Assembly: GCA_963575745.1 (NCBI GenBank)
Contig: CAUYUJ010022439.1
Coordinates: 57,501 to 82,500, forward strand
Direction: 5' to 3'
Source of the DNA: Prorocentrum cordatum
Taxonomy: Eukaryota; Sar; Dinophyceae; Prorocentrales; Prorocentraceae
Length of the DNA stretch: 25,000 nucleotides
In this document: one piece after another, positions 1 through 7,905 of the stretch
How positions within the stretch are numbered: position 1 is the stretch's first letter
How the letters are laid out: every line of letters starts with the position of its first letter
The notes under the pieces: model-generated
Databases searched by the model: none
What the model saw: only the letters and a program-made list of their open reading frames with translations
Told to the model about the DNA's origin: nothing
Position numbers and translations under genes: made by a program

Positions 1-65
1 CCCTGCATGCCCTCCTCCCCAGTTCCCGCGCCCCTCCCCCCTGTTTCCTTCGCCCCCCCCCGCGC

Positions 66-158
66 GACGAGGACGGCAGGGAGATGCTGAACCAGTGCTT
101 CTACCTCTCCATCGCCCGCTCCTACCTCGGACCGCACGTGGAGCCCCAGGACCAGAAG
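66..158 (+). CDS. Possible partial host exon (unidentified)
   Basis: One frame starting at the GAC at 66 reads acidic residues, then MLNQCFYLSIARSYLG around 84-131, then a polar stretch, before turning into Pro/Arg-rich low-complexity sequence after about 158. The CFYLSIARSYLG stretch looks like folded protein and is faintly reminiscent of the catalytic-Cys helix of OTU-type cysteine proteases (a Cys followed by a hydrophobic helix), but there is no catalytic His in view. No clear splice junction is visible, although AG/GT-like dinucleotides surround position 158. The ATG at 84 need not be a start. It lies directly upstream of the repeat array, so it may be the last recognisable piece of a gene invaded by repeats. 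It could equally be a chance open stretch in GC-rich DNA. Confidence 0.22.
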
Positions 159-295
159 GGGGGGCGCCCGCGTCGGCCTCCTCCGCCGCTCCCCTCGCCG
201 CGGTGTCCCCGCTCTCGCGCCTGCCCTCTTCCTCGGCGTCGCCCGAGGGTCGGAGGCCGCGGGCTGATGATCGAGGTCTTGACGTTTCCGGTCCA
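159..295. other. GC-rich spacer, no gene recognised
   Basis: Pro/Arg/Ser-rich in every frame, with C-rich runs. No motif or RNA gene is visible. It ends where the family A module C begins. Confidence 0.5.
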
Positions 296-400
296 GGGGT
301 GCGTGGCACCCAGCTTTCCCCTGGTACGGGAGGAGCACTTTAATCCAACCGTGCAGTGGTTACCGGGCCGGGGGTGATCAGCATTTATCATTCCCCAGGA
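296..400 (+). repeat. Family A module C (SINE-like), first copy
   Basis: It starts GGGTGCGTGGCACCC and continues GGAGCACTTTAATCC, GTGCAGTGGTTACCGG and GGGGGTGATCAGCATT, matching 2815-2880. It leads into an (ACAACA)-type tract. Confidence 0.6.
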
Positions 401-404
401 ATGA

Positions 405-564
405 TAAAACAACGATAACAACAGCAACAACATCAACAACGGCGACGACACTCATGTTAAACTTGTTCGCTCTTATCTGCTCGTGTGCCATTCAACACGT
501 ATTCCCCGTACCCTAGATACCCGCCCTCTTCGTCTTCGATCGTGCCCCCTTGGGGATGTATATT
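405..564 (+). repeat. Family A unit 1, 5' part (before insertion)
   Basis: A CAA-type tract (407-445) is followed by block D. It breaks off at CCCTTGGGGATGTATATT (547-564), a sequence repeated at 1285-1302 where the unit resumes. Confidence 0.8.
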
Positions 565-1284
565 GAATCGCTTCGCTCATTCCGCCGGCCCGTGATATGG
601 CATCGCTGGTTTTTGTCTGTGTGTTCGTTGCCCATGTTGCGCTCTTGGGGGCGGGTGTCGTTCGGACGCGTTGCGTGGGGAGTTTTGATGGTGAAGCAGT
701 TCCCTGGGGGTCGTCTCTCGATGGGGCGAAATAGAGTCGTCGTCAAGATGCTTCTTTGGGGGGCCTCTTGGGGTCTGTTGAGAGGCCGTTCGGGGGCGCC
801 TGGGAGACATGTTTGAAGCCTTCTGGGGCTTCTTTTGGGCCTCCTGGGAGTCTCCTGGGGCCTCTTGGCGACATCTTGGGGCCTCTTGGAGGCCTCTTGG
901 GGCCTCTTTGGGACCTCCTGGGCGCCTTCTGGGACGGAGGGCTCCATTTTTGAGTTCTCGGTATCCCTCCTGAGTCCCTCTTGGGCCCGTCTTGGGGCCT
1001 CTTGGTCCGTCTTGGGCGGCACTTGGGCCGTCTTGAGGGCTCTCTTGGGTCGTTTCGGCGCCGTCTTGGGAGCTTCGTGGGCCGTCTTGGAGCGGTCTTG
1101 GGGGCCTCTTGGGCCGTCTTGGAGCGTCCGGAAGCCGAAAAAGCCAGAACACAAAAAACGTAGAAAAAACCAATGACAATCAACGATTTTGGCCTCTTGG
1201 GCGCGCTCTGGGGAGCCTGAGAGGCCGCACCCAGAAGGAAAACCATCTCTGAGTAGACTTGGTCGGGCGGCGGTCGGGCGGCGA
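565..1284. mobile_element. 720-bp insertion with 18-bp target-site duplication
   Basis: The 18 bases at 547-564 (CCCTTGGGGATGTATATT) are repeated exactly at 1285-1302. In the other family A units the sequence either side of this point is continuous (for example 2245-2275 and 3010-3040), so those copies show the empty site. The insert contains a 12-bp minisatellite and ends in two copies of GGTCGGGCGGC. No poly-A tail, long terminal repeat or transposase is visible, and its only long open frame (minus strand) is made of minisatellite. The duplication length would fit retrotransposition by target-primed reverse transcription, but the element class is unknown. Confidence 0.7.
750..1135 (+). repeat. 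Minisatellite based on GGGGCCTCTTGG
   Basis: Degenerate 12-bp units (GGGGCCTCTTGG, GGGCCTCCTGG, GGGCCGTCTTGG) are repeated about thirty times. The first half favours GGGGCCTCTTGG and the second half GGGCCGTCTTGG. The Arg/Pro/Lys/Gln-rich minus-strand open frames over it are a by-product of the 12-bp (in-phase) period. The reverse complement of the same unit recurs at 7400-7495. Confidence 0.75.
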
Positions 1285-1775
1285 CCCTTGGGGATGTATA
1301 TTTTTCACCTGCGACGTGTACTTCCTGCAGCACCTGAGGCAGGGTAAGAGTGGACGGATGGAAGGAAGGGACAATGGGGACGGAGGAGGATGGAGCACGA
1401 GATAGAGTAGCAGGAGGGGGGCTAGGAGCAGAACACACGTGGCAGAACCAGACCCGTTGACCGGGCGGGTAGACCCTAACAGGCGGGTCGGGAAGGCGGG
1501 CCGACACGGCCAGGCCGAGCAGGCGGATTGCTGAAGTGTGCGTCCTGCATGAATCGCGAGGACGTCTCGAGCGATAACACGATCCCCAACAAAACCGCAA
1601 GGAAATCAACAGCGAGAGTGTGATTTGTTGGGTGTCGAGGGCGTGGCGTCTGAATACATTGCGAGGAGGTTCCACGCGAGAGGGCGACTCCTGCAGAATT
1701 GTGAGGACGTCCCGCGCGAGAGTGCGATGTGGGAATACTGTGTGAGGAAATATCAAGCGGGAGCCGTTGTTGTTG
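1285..1775 (+). repeat. Family A unit 1, 3' part
   Basis: It resumes at the duplicated target site and carries the GGACGGATGGA region, the GGCGGGT region and the 41-bp subrepeats (GAGGA boxes near 1558, 1599, 1663, 1703 and 1743), ending GCGGGAGCCGTTGTTGTTG. Confidence 0.8.
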
Positions 1776-1930
1776 CTGTACTCCTGGGGCCAACAACATG
1801 GTTATGATCTTCAAAATTTTGCCAGACAGAACAACAAGGTGTGAGCCCCAGGAAGGGCACTTCAATTGAAGATCACAATGTGCCCCGGAGTGGGGACACA
1901 CGCTAGTTATTCTTTAGAAGTGAGAGCTCC
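1776..1930 (+). repeat. Family A module C copy
   Basis: It follows the GTT tract and contains GGTGTGAGCCCCAGG, GGGCACTTCAATTGAA and AATGTGCCCCGGAG. It ends at the long CAACAC microsatellite. Confidence 0.6.
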
Positions 1931-2150
1931 ACAACACCAACACCAACACCAACACCAACACCAACACCAACACCAACACCAACACCAACACCAACACCAA
2001 CACCAACACCAACACCAACACCAACACCAACACCAACACCAACACCAACACCAACACCAACACCAACCAACACCAACACCAAGACCAAGACCAAGACCAA
2101 CACCAACACCAACACCAACGACAACGACAACGACAACGACAACAGCAACA
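1931..2150 (+). repeat. (CAACAC)n microsatellite
   Basis: Almost perfect CCAACA hexamers to about 2075, then CCAAGA and CCAACA variants, then ACAACG units. The Gln/His and Val/Leu or Cys/Trp open frames across it are translation artefacts of the hexamer. Confidence 0.95.
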
Positions 2151-2362
2151 ATCATTTTGAAACTGTTCGCTCTCTTGCGCTCGCGCAGCATTCAACACGT
2201 ATGTCCCAAACTCCTGATACCCGCCCTCTTCGTCTTCGGTCGTACCCCACTTGGGGATCTATCCTTTTACCTGCAACATGTATGTTATTCAGCCCCTACG
2301 GTCGGGGACGAGAGGACGGATGGAAGGAAGGGACAAGGGGTAGCGAGGAGGACGGATGGTGG

Positions 2363-2409
<47 letters not shown>

Positions 2410-2775
2410 TAGCAGGTGGGGGTAGGAGCAGAAACCAAGTGCAGAACCAGACGGGCAGATCGGGCGGGTAGACCCTAACAGGCGGGTCGGGAAGGCGAGC
2501 CGAAACGGCCAGGTCGAGCAGGCGGATTGCTGAAGTGTGCGTCCTGCATGAATCGCGAGGACGTCTCGAGCGATAGCGCGTTTCCCAAAGACGTTTTGAG
2601 GAAATCCGCAGCGAGAGCATGATTCCTGAGTGTCGAGGGCGCGGCGTTTGAATAACCTTTGAGGAAGTCCCACGCGAGAGCGCGGTTCCAGTATACACTG
2701 CGAGGACGTCTCGCGCGAGAACGCGATTTTAGGATACATTGTGAGGAAGTATTCGGCGGGAGCCGTTTTTGTGCT
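2151..2775 (+). repeat. Family A unit 2
   Basis: Complete block D and downstream parts, including a (GA)n run. GAGGA boxes lie at 2557, 2598, 2661, 2702 and 2743, giving spacings 41, 63, 41 and 41. It ends GGCGGGAGCCG at about 2765. Confidence 0.85.
2364..2403 (+). repeat. (GA)n microsatellite
   Basis: About twenty GA dinucleotides lie inside unit 2, at the place where other units have only a short G/A-rich stretch. Confidence 0.95.
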
Positions 2776-2925
2776 TGTTGTTGTGGATCGGGGGCGTTCA
2801 CTAGTTGAACAGAGGTGCGGGCCCCGAGAGAATAATGTTATTTGAATCGTGCAATGGTTACCGCGCAGGGGGATCAACAATCATTATCTTCGGCATGAGA
2901 ACTCAGCAGCAACAGTAACAATCAT
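2776..2925 (+). repeat. Family A module C copy
   Basis: GGTGCGGGCCCCGAGAG, then GTGCAATGGTTACCG, GGGGGATCAACAATCATTAT and GAGAACTCAGCAGC, leading into a short CAA/CAG tract. This is one of the most complete 3' halves of module C. Confidence 0.6.
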
Positions 2926-3445
2926 TTTAAGTTTGCGCGCTCTTATCTGCGCGTGTGCCATTCACCACGTATATCCCAAATCCTCGATACCCGCCCTCTT
3001 CGTCTTCGATCGTGCCCCTTGGGGGTAGGTATTTCTTACATGCAGCGTGTTTTTCTTACAATTCCTACGGCAGGGGAAGAGAGGACGGATGGAAGCATGG
3101 GACATGGGGGAGGGAGGAGGATTCATTACGACAAAGAGTAGCAGGAGGGGGGCTAGGAACAGAAAGCACGTGGCAAAATCAGACGAGCTGATCGGGCGGT
3201 CGAGCAGGCGGGTTGCTGAAGCGTGCGTCCTGCATGAATCGCGAGTCTCGAGCGATAGCGCGATTCCCAAGCAGATCGTGACATCGGCAAAAGCGAGAGC
3301 GTGATTCTTGAGTGTCGAGGGCGCGGCGTCCGAATCAACTGCGAGGAAGTCCCACGCGAGAGCGCGATTTCTGCATAAGCTTTGGGGACGTCCCTCGCAA
3401 GAGTGCGATTTGGGAACGCATTGTGAGGAAGTGTTCGGCGGGAGC
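2926..3445 (+). repeat. Family A unit 3
   Basis: All parts are present, but the first 41-bp subrepeats are shortened (CGCGAGTCTCGAGCGATAG near 3240). It ends GGCGGGAGCCGTCG. Confidence 0.8.
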
Positions 3446-3735
3446 CGTCGTTGCTTTAAATCGGAGGCCAAGGGCCTAATTCTGGTACCCAAGACTTTCC
3501 CTGGGGTGCGAGCCCGGGGCAAGGCACTTCAGAGTGACGGAATACAAAGTGCCCCGGAGGGGGCGCCAACAACACTTGCTCTCCAGGAGTGCGAAGCTAA
3601 CGACGTCAACAACGACAGCGACGACGACAACGACAGTACAACGCACACAACAACAGCAGCAGCAACAGCAACACCACCACTAATACCAACAACAGCAGCA
3701 ACAACAATACCAGCACCAACACCAACATCAGCAAA
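3446..3735 (+). repeat. Module C copy plus CAA/ACC trinucleotide tract
   Basis: GGTGCGAGCCCGGGGC and GGCACTTCAGAGTGACGG, then a degenerate tract of ACA, ACG, CAG and ACC triplets from about 3600 to 3735 that precedes block D of unit 4. Confidence 0.65.
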
Positions 3736-4335
3736 CTGCTGAAGACTGTTCGCTCTTATCGGCTCGCGGGCCACTCAACACGTATATTCTCAACCCTCGA
3801 TGTTCGCCTTCTTCGTCTTCGATCGAACCCTCTTGGGTGTATTTACCTTCTACCTGCGACGTGTTTCATGCAGCCCTTACGGCAGGAGAAGACAGGACGG
3901 ATGGAAGAAAGGGACAAGGGGGGGAGGGAGGCGGATGGAGCACGACAGAGAATAGCAGTGAGGGGGGGCCAGGAGCAGAAACCACGTGGCAGAACCAGAC
4001 GGGCTGATCGGGCGGGTAGACCTGACGTGCGGGTCGGGCAGGCGGGCCCAAGCGGCCAGGTCGAACAGGCGGGTTGCTGAAGCCTACGTCCTGTGTGGAT
4101 CGCGAGGAAGCCTCGAGCGATAGCGCGATTCCCAAGTACATCATGAGGAAATCCACGGCGAGAGCGTGACTCTGGAGTGTCGAGGTCGCGGCGTTTGAAT
4201 ACATTGGTCCCACGCGAGAGCGCGATTCCTGGGTCCCACGCGAGAGCGCGATTCCTGCATCCATTGTGAGGAAGTCCCGCGCGAGATCGCGATTGGGAAA
4301 CACATCGTGAGGAACTATTTGGCGGGAGCCGTTGT
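3736..4335 (+). repeat. Family A unit 4
   Basis: Complete block D and subrepeats, with a local duplication in which GGTCCCACGCGAGAGCGCG occurs twice in tandem (about 4205-4256). It ends GGCGGGAGCCGTTGTTG. Confidence 0.8.
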
Positions 4336-4354
4336 TGTTGTTGCCGCTGCTGCG

Positions 4355-4385
<31 letters not shown>

Positions 4386-4428
4386 TTGTTGGTGTTGTTG
4401 TTGTTGTTGTTCTTGTTGTTGTTGTAAA
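4329..4428 (+). repeat. (GTT)n/(GCT)n microsatellite
   Basis: Interrupted GTT, GCT and TTC triplets lie between unit 4 and the next module C. Confidence 0.95.
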
Positions 4429-4600
4429 CTGGGGGGCAGCAGCAAAACAGTTTGGCGACACTTCGCTTTCCCTTGTACAAGGCAGGATGAGAGAAACACG
4501 AACATGGTCCTTTGGGAAAGGAGTAGTAATACTTCTTGGTTAGAAGCGAGAACTCAACAGCAACAGCAACAGCAACAACACCACCACTAACAACGTCAGT
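4429..4600 (+). repeat. Module C variant and CAGCAA tract
   Basis: GTAAACTGGGGGGCAG and ACAGTTTGGCGACAC match the head of module C seen at 19960 and 24775. The tail (GAGAACTCAACAGCAAC) matches 2900. The GGTGCGAGCC box is degraded to GGATGAGAGAAAC in this copy. Confidence 0.5.
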
Positions 4601-5180
4601 TTTTTTAGACCGTTCGCTCTTATCTGTTTGCGTGCCACTCAGTCCTATACCAAGCACCCGATACCCGCCCACTTCGTGTACGGTCGTGCCCCTTTTGGGG
4701 TCGATGCTTTTACCTGCAACGTGTGTTTCGTGCAACCCCTCAGGCAGGGAAAGACAGGACGGAGGAAAGAAGAGACAATGGCGGAGGGAGGAGGATGGAA
4801 CACGACAGAGAATAGCAGGGGGGGGGCCAAGAGCAGAAAACACGTGGCAGAACCAGACTGGCTGATCGGGCGGGTAGACCCTAACGGGCGGGCCTGGAAG
4901 GTGGGCCCAGGCGGCCAGGTCGAGCAGGCGGGTTGCTGAAGCGTGCGTCCTGAATGATTCGCGAGGAAGTCTCGAGCGGTAGCGCGGCTCCCAAGTACAC
5001 CATGAGGACATCCACAGCGAGAGCGTGATTCCTGAGTGTAGAGGGCGCGGCGTCTGAATCAATTACGAGGAAGTCTCGCGCAAAAGCTCGATTTATGCAT
5101 ACACTGTGAGGACGTCCCACGCGAGAGCGCGATTTGGGAATACATTGTGAGGAAATGCCAGGCGGGAGCCGTTGTTGTGT
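4601..5180 (+). repeat. Family A unit 5
   Basis: Complete unit. GAGGA boxes lie at 4963, 5004, 5067, 5108 and 5149, giving the same 41, 63, 41, 41 spacing as unit 2. It ends GGCGGGAGCCGTTGTTG. Confidence 0.85.
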
Positions 5181-5340
5181 TAACTCTGAGGCCAAGGGCC
5201 TACTTGTTGCTGTTGCTGTTGTTGTTGTCGTGGAATTCTCACCATGCAAGAATAAGTATTGTTGATCCCCCCCGTCCGGTGACCATTGTATGTTTCAATG
5301 CATTGCAATGCTTCCCCCGGGGCTCGCATTATTGTTTATA
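5181..5340 (-). repeat. Module C, inverted copy after a GTT/GCT tract
   Basis: After AGGCCAAGGGCCTAC and a TTGCTG tract, the + strand reads GGAATTCTCACC, GTTGATCCCCC, CGGTGACCATTG and CCGGGGCTCGCATT. This is the reverse complement of the 3' half of module C at 2815-2905. Confidence 0.55.
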
Positions 5341-5483
5341 ATTCGGGATATATAAATACATATACATATACATATGTATTTTCCCCACATCCTAAGTGGG
5401 GTTCTTGTTTTCTCTGCACACCCTCCGCGCAGGATCTCTCGTCCTCCTCCCTCTCCTCTGCTCCTCTTTGCTTCCTCCTCCGC
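5341..5483. other. Spacer: short AT-rich patch, then pyrimidine-rich DNA
   Basis: It starts with alternating TACATA (5352-5372), the only AT-rich patch nearby, then C/T-rich sequence with many TCCTC words. No gene is visible. Confidence 0.5.
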
Positions 5484-5731
5484 ATCATCATCACCATCAC
5501 CATCACTCCCCACTCATCATCATCATCACCATCAGCATCACCATCACCATCGCACGATCACTCACCATCATCGGCATCGAACGATCATCATCATCATCAT
5601 CACTACTCGCTGACTCACCACTTCGTCCCCATCATCATCACCACCATTTACCATCAGAATCGCACGATCACTCACCATCAGCACTCATCATCACCACCAT
5701 CATCATCATCACGTCGTCATCATCACCACCA

Positions 5732-5762
<31 letters not shown>

Positions 5763-5816
5763 TCATATATCATCATCAAACACCGTCGTCATCATCCCAT
5801 CACCATCATCCACCAA
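5484..5816 (+). repeat. (CAT)n/(CAC)n microsatellite
   Basis: Imperfect ATC/CAT/CAC triplets, most regular at 5721-5760. His-rich and Ser/Ile-rich open frames across it are artefacts. Confidence 0.95.
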
Positions 5817-5820
5817 TAGG

Positions 5821-7165
5821 GAGCCTCGTCTGTGAGTGAATTGTGAGGAAGTCTCAGGCGGGAGCCCCCTCCCTATGGGGCCCGCAGATCATGTTACTAA
5901 TCCGAGCGGGTCATCGGATTCCTGTAACTGTCGTCACTTTTGGGCTCCTCAGGTCTGAATTTGGAGGAAGTATCAAGCGGGAGCCTCGTCTGTGAGTGAA
6001 TTGCGAGGAAGTCTCAGGCGGGAGCCCCCTCCCTATGGGGCCCGCAGATCATGTTATTAATCCGAGCGGGTCATCGGATTCCTGTAACTGTCGTCACTTT
6101 TGGGCTCCTCAGGTCTGAATTTGGAGGAAGTATCAAGCGGGAGCCTCGTCTGTGAGTGAATTGCGAGGAAGTCTCAGGCGGGAGCCCCCTCCCTATGGGG
6201 CCCGCAGATCATGTTACTAATCCGAGCGGGTCATCGGATTCCTGTAACTGTCGTCACTTTTGGGCTCCTCAGGTCTGAATTTGGAAGAAGTATCAAGCGG
6301 GAGCCTCGTCTGTGAGTGAATTGTGAGGACGCGTCAGGCGGGAGCCTCCTCCCTATGGGGCCCGCAGGTCATGTTACTAATCCGAGCGGGTAATCGGATT
6401 CCTGTAACTGTCGTCACATTTGGGCTCCTCAGGTTTGAATTTGGAGGAAGTATCAAGCGGGAGCCTCGTCTGTGAGTGAATTGTGAGGAAGTCTCAGGCG
6501 GGAGCCCCCTCCCTATGGGGCCCGCAGATCATGTTATTAATCCGAGCGGGTCATCGGATTCTTGTAACTGTCGTCACTTTTGGGCTCCTCAGGTTTGAAT
6601 TTGGAGGAAGTATCAAGCGGGAGCTTCGTCTGTGAGTGAATTGCGAGGAAGTCTCAGGCGGGAGCCTCCTCCCTATGGGGCCCGCAGATCATGTTATTAA
6701 TCCGAGCGGGTCATCGGATTCTTGTAACCGTCATCACTTTTGGGATCCTCAGGTATGAATTTGGAGGAAGTATCAAGCGGGAACCTCGTCTGTGAGTGAA
6801 TTGCGAGGAAGTCTCAAGCGGGAGCCCCCTCCCTATGGGGCCCGCAGATCATGTTATTAATCCAAGCGGGTCATCGGATTCCTGTAGCTGTCGTCACTTT
6901 TGGGCTCCTCAGGTCTGAATTTGGAGGAAGTATCACGCGGGAGCCTCGTTTGTCAGTGGATTGCGAGCAAGTCTCAGGCGGGAACCCCCTCCTTATGGGG
7001 CCCGCAGATCTTGTTATTAATCCGAGCGGGTCATCGGATTCTTGTAACTGTCGTCACTTTTGGGCTCCTCAGGTTTGAATTTGGAGGAAGTATCAAGCGG
7101 GACCCTCGTCTGTGAGTGAATTGTGAGGACGCGTCAGGCGGGAGCCTTCCTATGGGTCCCGCAGC
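5821..7165 (+). repeat. 160-bp tandem satellite, eight full units plus a partial one
   Basis: GAGCCTCGTCTGTGAGTGAA or a close variant starts at 5821, 5981, 6141, 6301, 6461, 6621, 6781, 6941 and 7101, so every full unit is exactly 160 bp with only substitutions. Each unit holds two boxes, GAGGAAGTCTCAGGCGGGAG and GAGGAAGTATCAAGCGGGAG, separated by 41 and 119 bp. The unit starting 6301 and the partial one at 7101 share GAGGACGCGTCAGGCG, suggesting a higher-order arrangement or local conversion. There are no spacers, so it is not a CRISPR, and no frame is conserved across units. The boxes match the last 41-bp subrepeat of family A. Confidence 0.95.
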
Positions 7166-7265
7166 TCACGTGGTTCCTCCGGGTCATCCTCCGGCGCGCG
7201 CTTCCTCTGGGTCGTCCTCCGGCGCGTATCGGCTGGGACGCACGTCGTGCGCTTCCTCTGGGTCG
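7166..7265 (+). repeat. Short GC-rich repeats
   Basis: CGCTTCCTCTGGGTCGT occurs twice (about 7199 and 7249), with TCCTCCGGCGCG also twice. This marks the degenerate edge of the satellite. Confidence 0.6.
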
Positions 7266-7610
7266 TGTTCCGCACGAGGACGAGGAGGAGGAGGATTGCC
7301 AGGAAAAGGAGGAGGGATGATGCAGGACGAGACAGGAAAGCAGGAAGAGGAAGAGGCTGAGGGGAGGAAGGACGAGGAGGAAAAGGAGGAGGAGGAATGC
7401 CCGAGGAGGCCCCAGTAGGTCCCGGAAGGCCCAGAAGGCTCCAGGAGGCCCCAAGAGGCCCCAGGAGGCCCCAGGAGGGGGCAGGAGGCCTAAGGAGGAG
7501 GCAGGAGGAGGAGGAGGAGGAGGAGGAGGAGGGGGGGGAGGAGGGGGGAGGAATATGGGAACGAGGAGGAGGAGGAGGAGGAGGAGGAGGAGGAGGAGGA
7601 GGAGAAGGTT
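7266..7610 (+). repeat. Polypurine (GGA)n tract with GGCCCCAGGA units
   Basis: GAGGACGAGGAGGAGGAGG, then AGGAGGCCCCA units (7400-7495; the reverse complement of the 750-1135 minisatellite unit), then long GGA and GGGG runs to about 7605. It forms the left flank of the retroelement, while a similar GGA tract starts at 18791 on its right. Confidence 0.85.
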
Positions 7611-7905
7611 TGGGCTTGACGGGTCCGCCTGGGGAGGCCGACCCGCAGCAAGTCTTCTTACCTCTAGTGCGTCAGCACTTCACTTTAGGCTGACCACTAT
7701 CCTTCTTTCCCGCGTGTGAGGCACCCCGTTGCCCATCACGCACTCTTTCCAGCCAGCGGAGCCCAGCTGGCATCGCCGTGCCCGAAAGAAGAGGTCCATT
7801 GCAAGGACCCTTCTACGTGTGTGGAGGGCACGGCGCCTGTTGGCCCGACACCATTCAGCCCCGTCGGCGGGCGAGTTCAGCAAAGCAGGACGAGATCAAC
7901 AGTAC
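7611..7905 (+). other. Putative 5' leader of the retroelement
   Basis: Unique-looking sequence lies between the GGA tract and the first in-frame ATG of ORF1. The ORF1 frame is already open from 7720 (TGA at 7717-7719), so up to 62 extra basic residues (rich in Arg and Lys) could be encoded if a non-ATG start or an upstream joined exon were used. No promoter motif is recognised. Confidence 0.4.

Larger units (their letters stand above)
296..5335 (+). repeat. Family A composite tandem array (five units, about 0.8 kb)
   Basis: Five head-to-tail units are recognised by the shared start of block D (GTTCGCTCTTATCTG-like) near 460, 2165, 2930, 3745 and 4610. Each unit runs as follows: a (CAA)n-type tract; block D, with ACCCGCCCTCTTCGTCTTCG; a G/A-rich stretch containing GGACGGATGGA; a GGCGGGT-rich stretch; CGTCCTGCATGAATCGCGAG; 41-bp subrepeats; GGCGGGAGCC; a (GTT)n tract; and module C (GGTGCGAGCCCC). 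Unit 1 is split by an insertion. No frame is conserved between copies: the open frames on either strand differ and are explained by low stop density. Inverted copies occur at 19420-20045 and 24600-24863. It is non-coding repeat DNA of unknown origin. Confidence 0.85.

Noticed and set aside
743-1756. Minus-strand Arg/Pro/Lys-rich open frames over the insertion
   Set aside because: Encoded by the 12-bp minisatellite and crossing the insertion boundary into family A. No domain.
3866-5062. Minus-strand 398-codon open frame across family A units 4-5
   Set aside because: The other family A units do not keep the frame, and it crosses microsatellite sequence.
5484-5839. His-rich open frames
   Set aside because: Translation of a (CAT)n/(CAC)n microsatellite.
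5821-7165. CRISPR-like array
   Set aside because: Units are contiguous 160-bp repeats without unique spacers, there are no cas genes, and the setting is eukaryotic.
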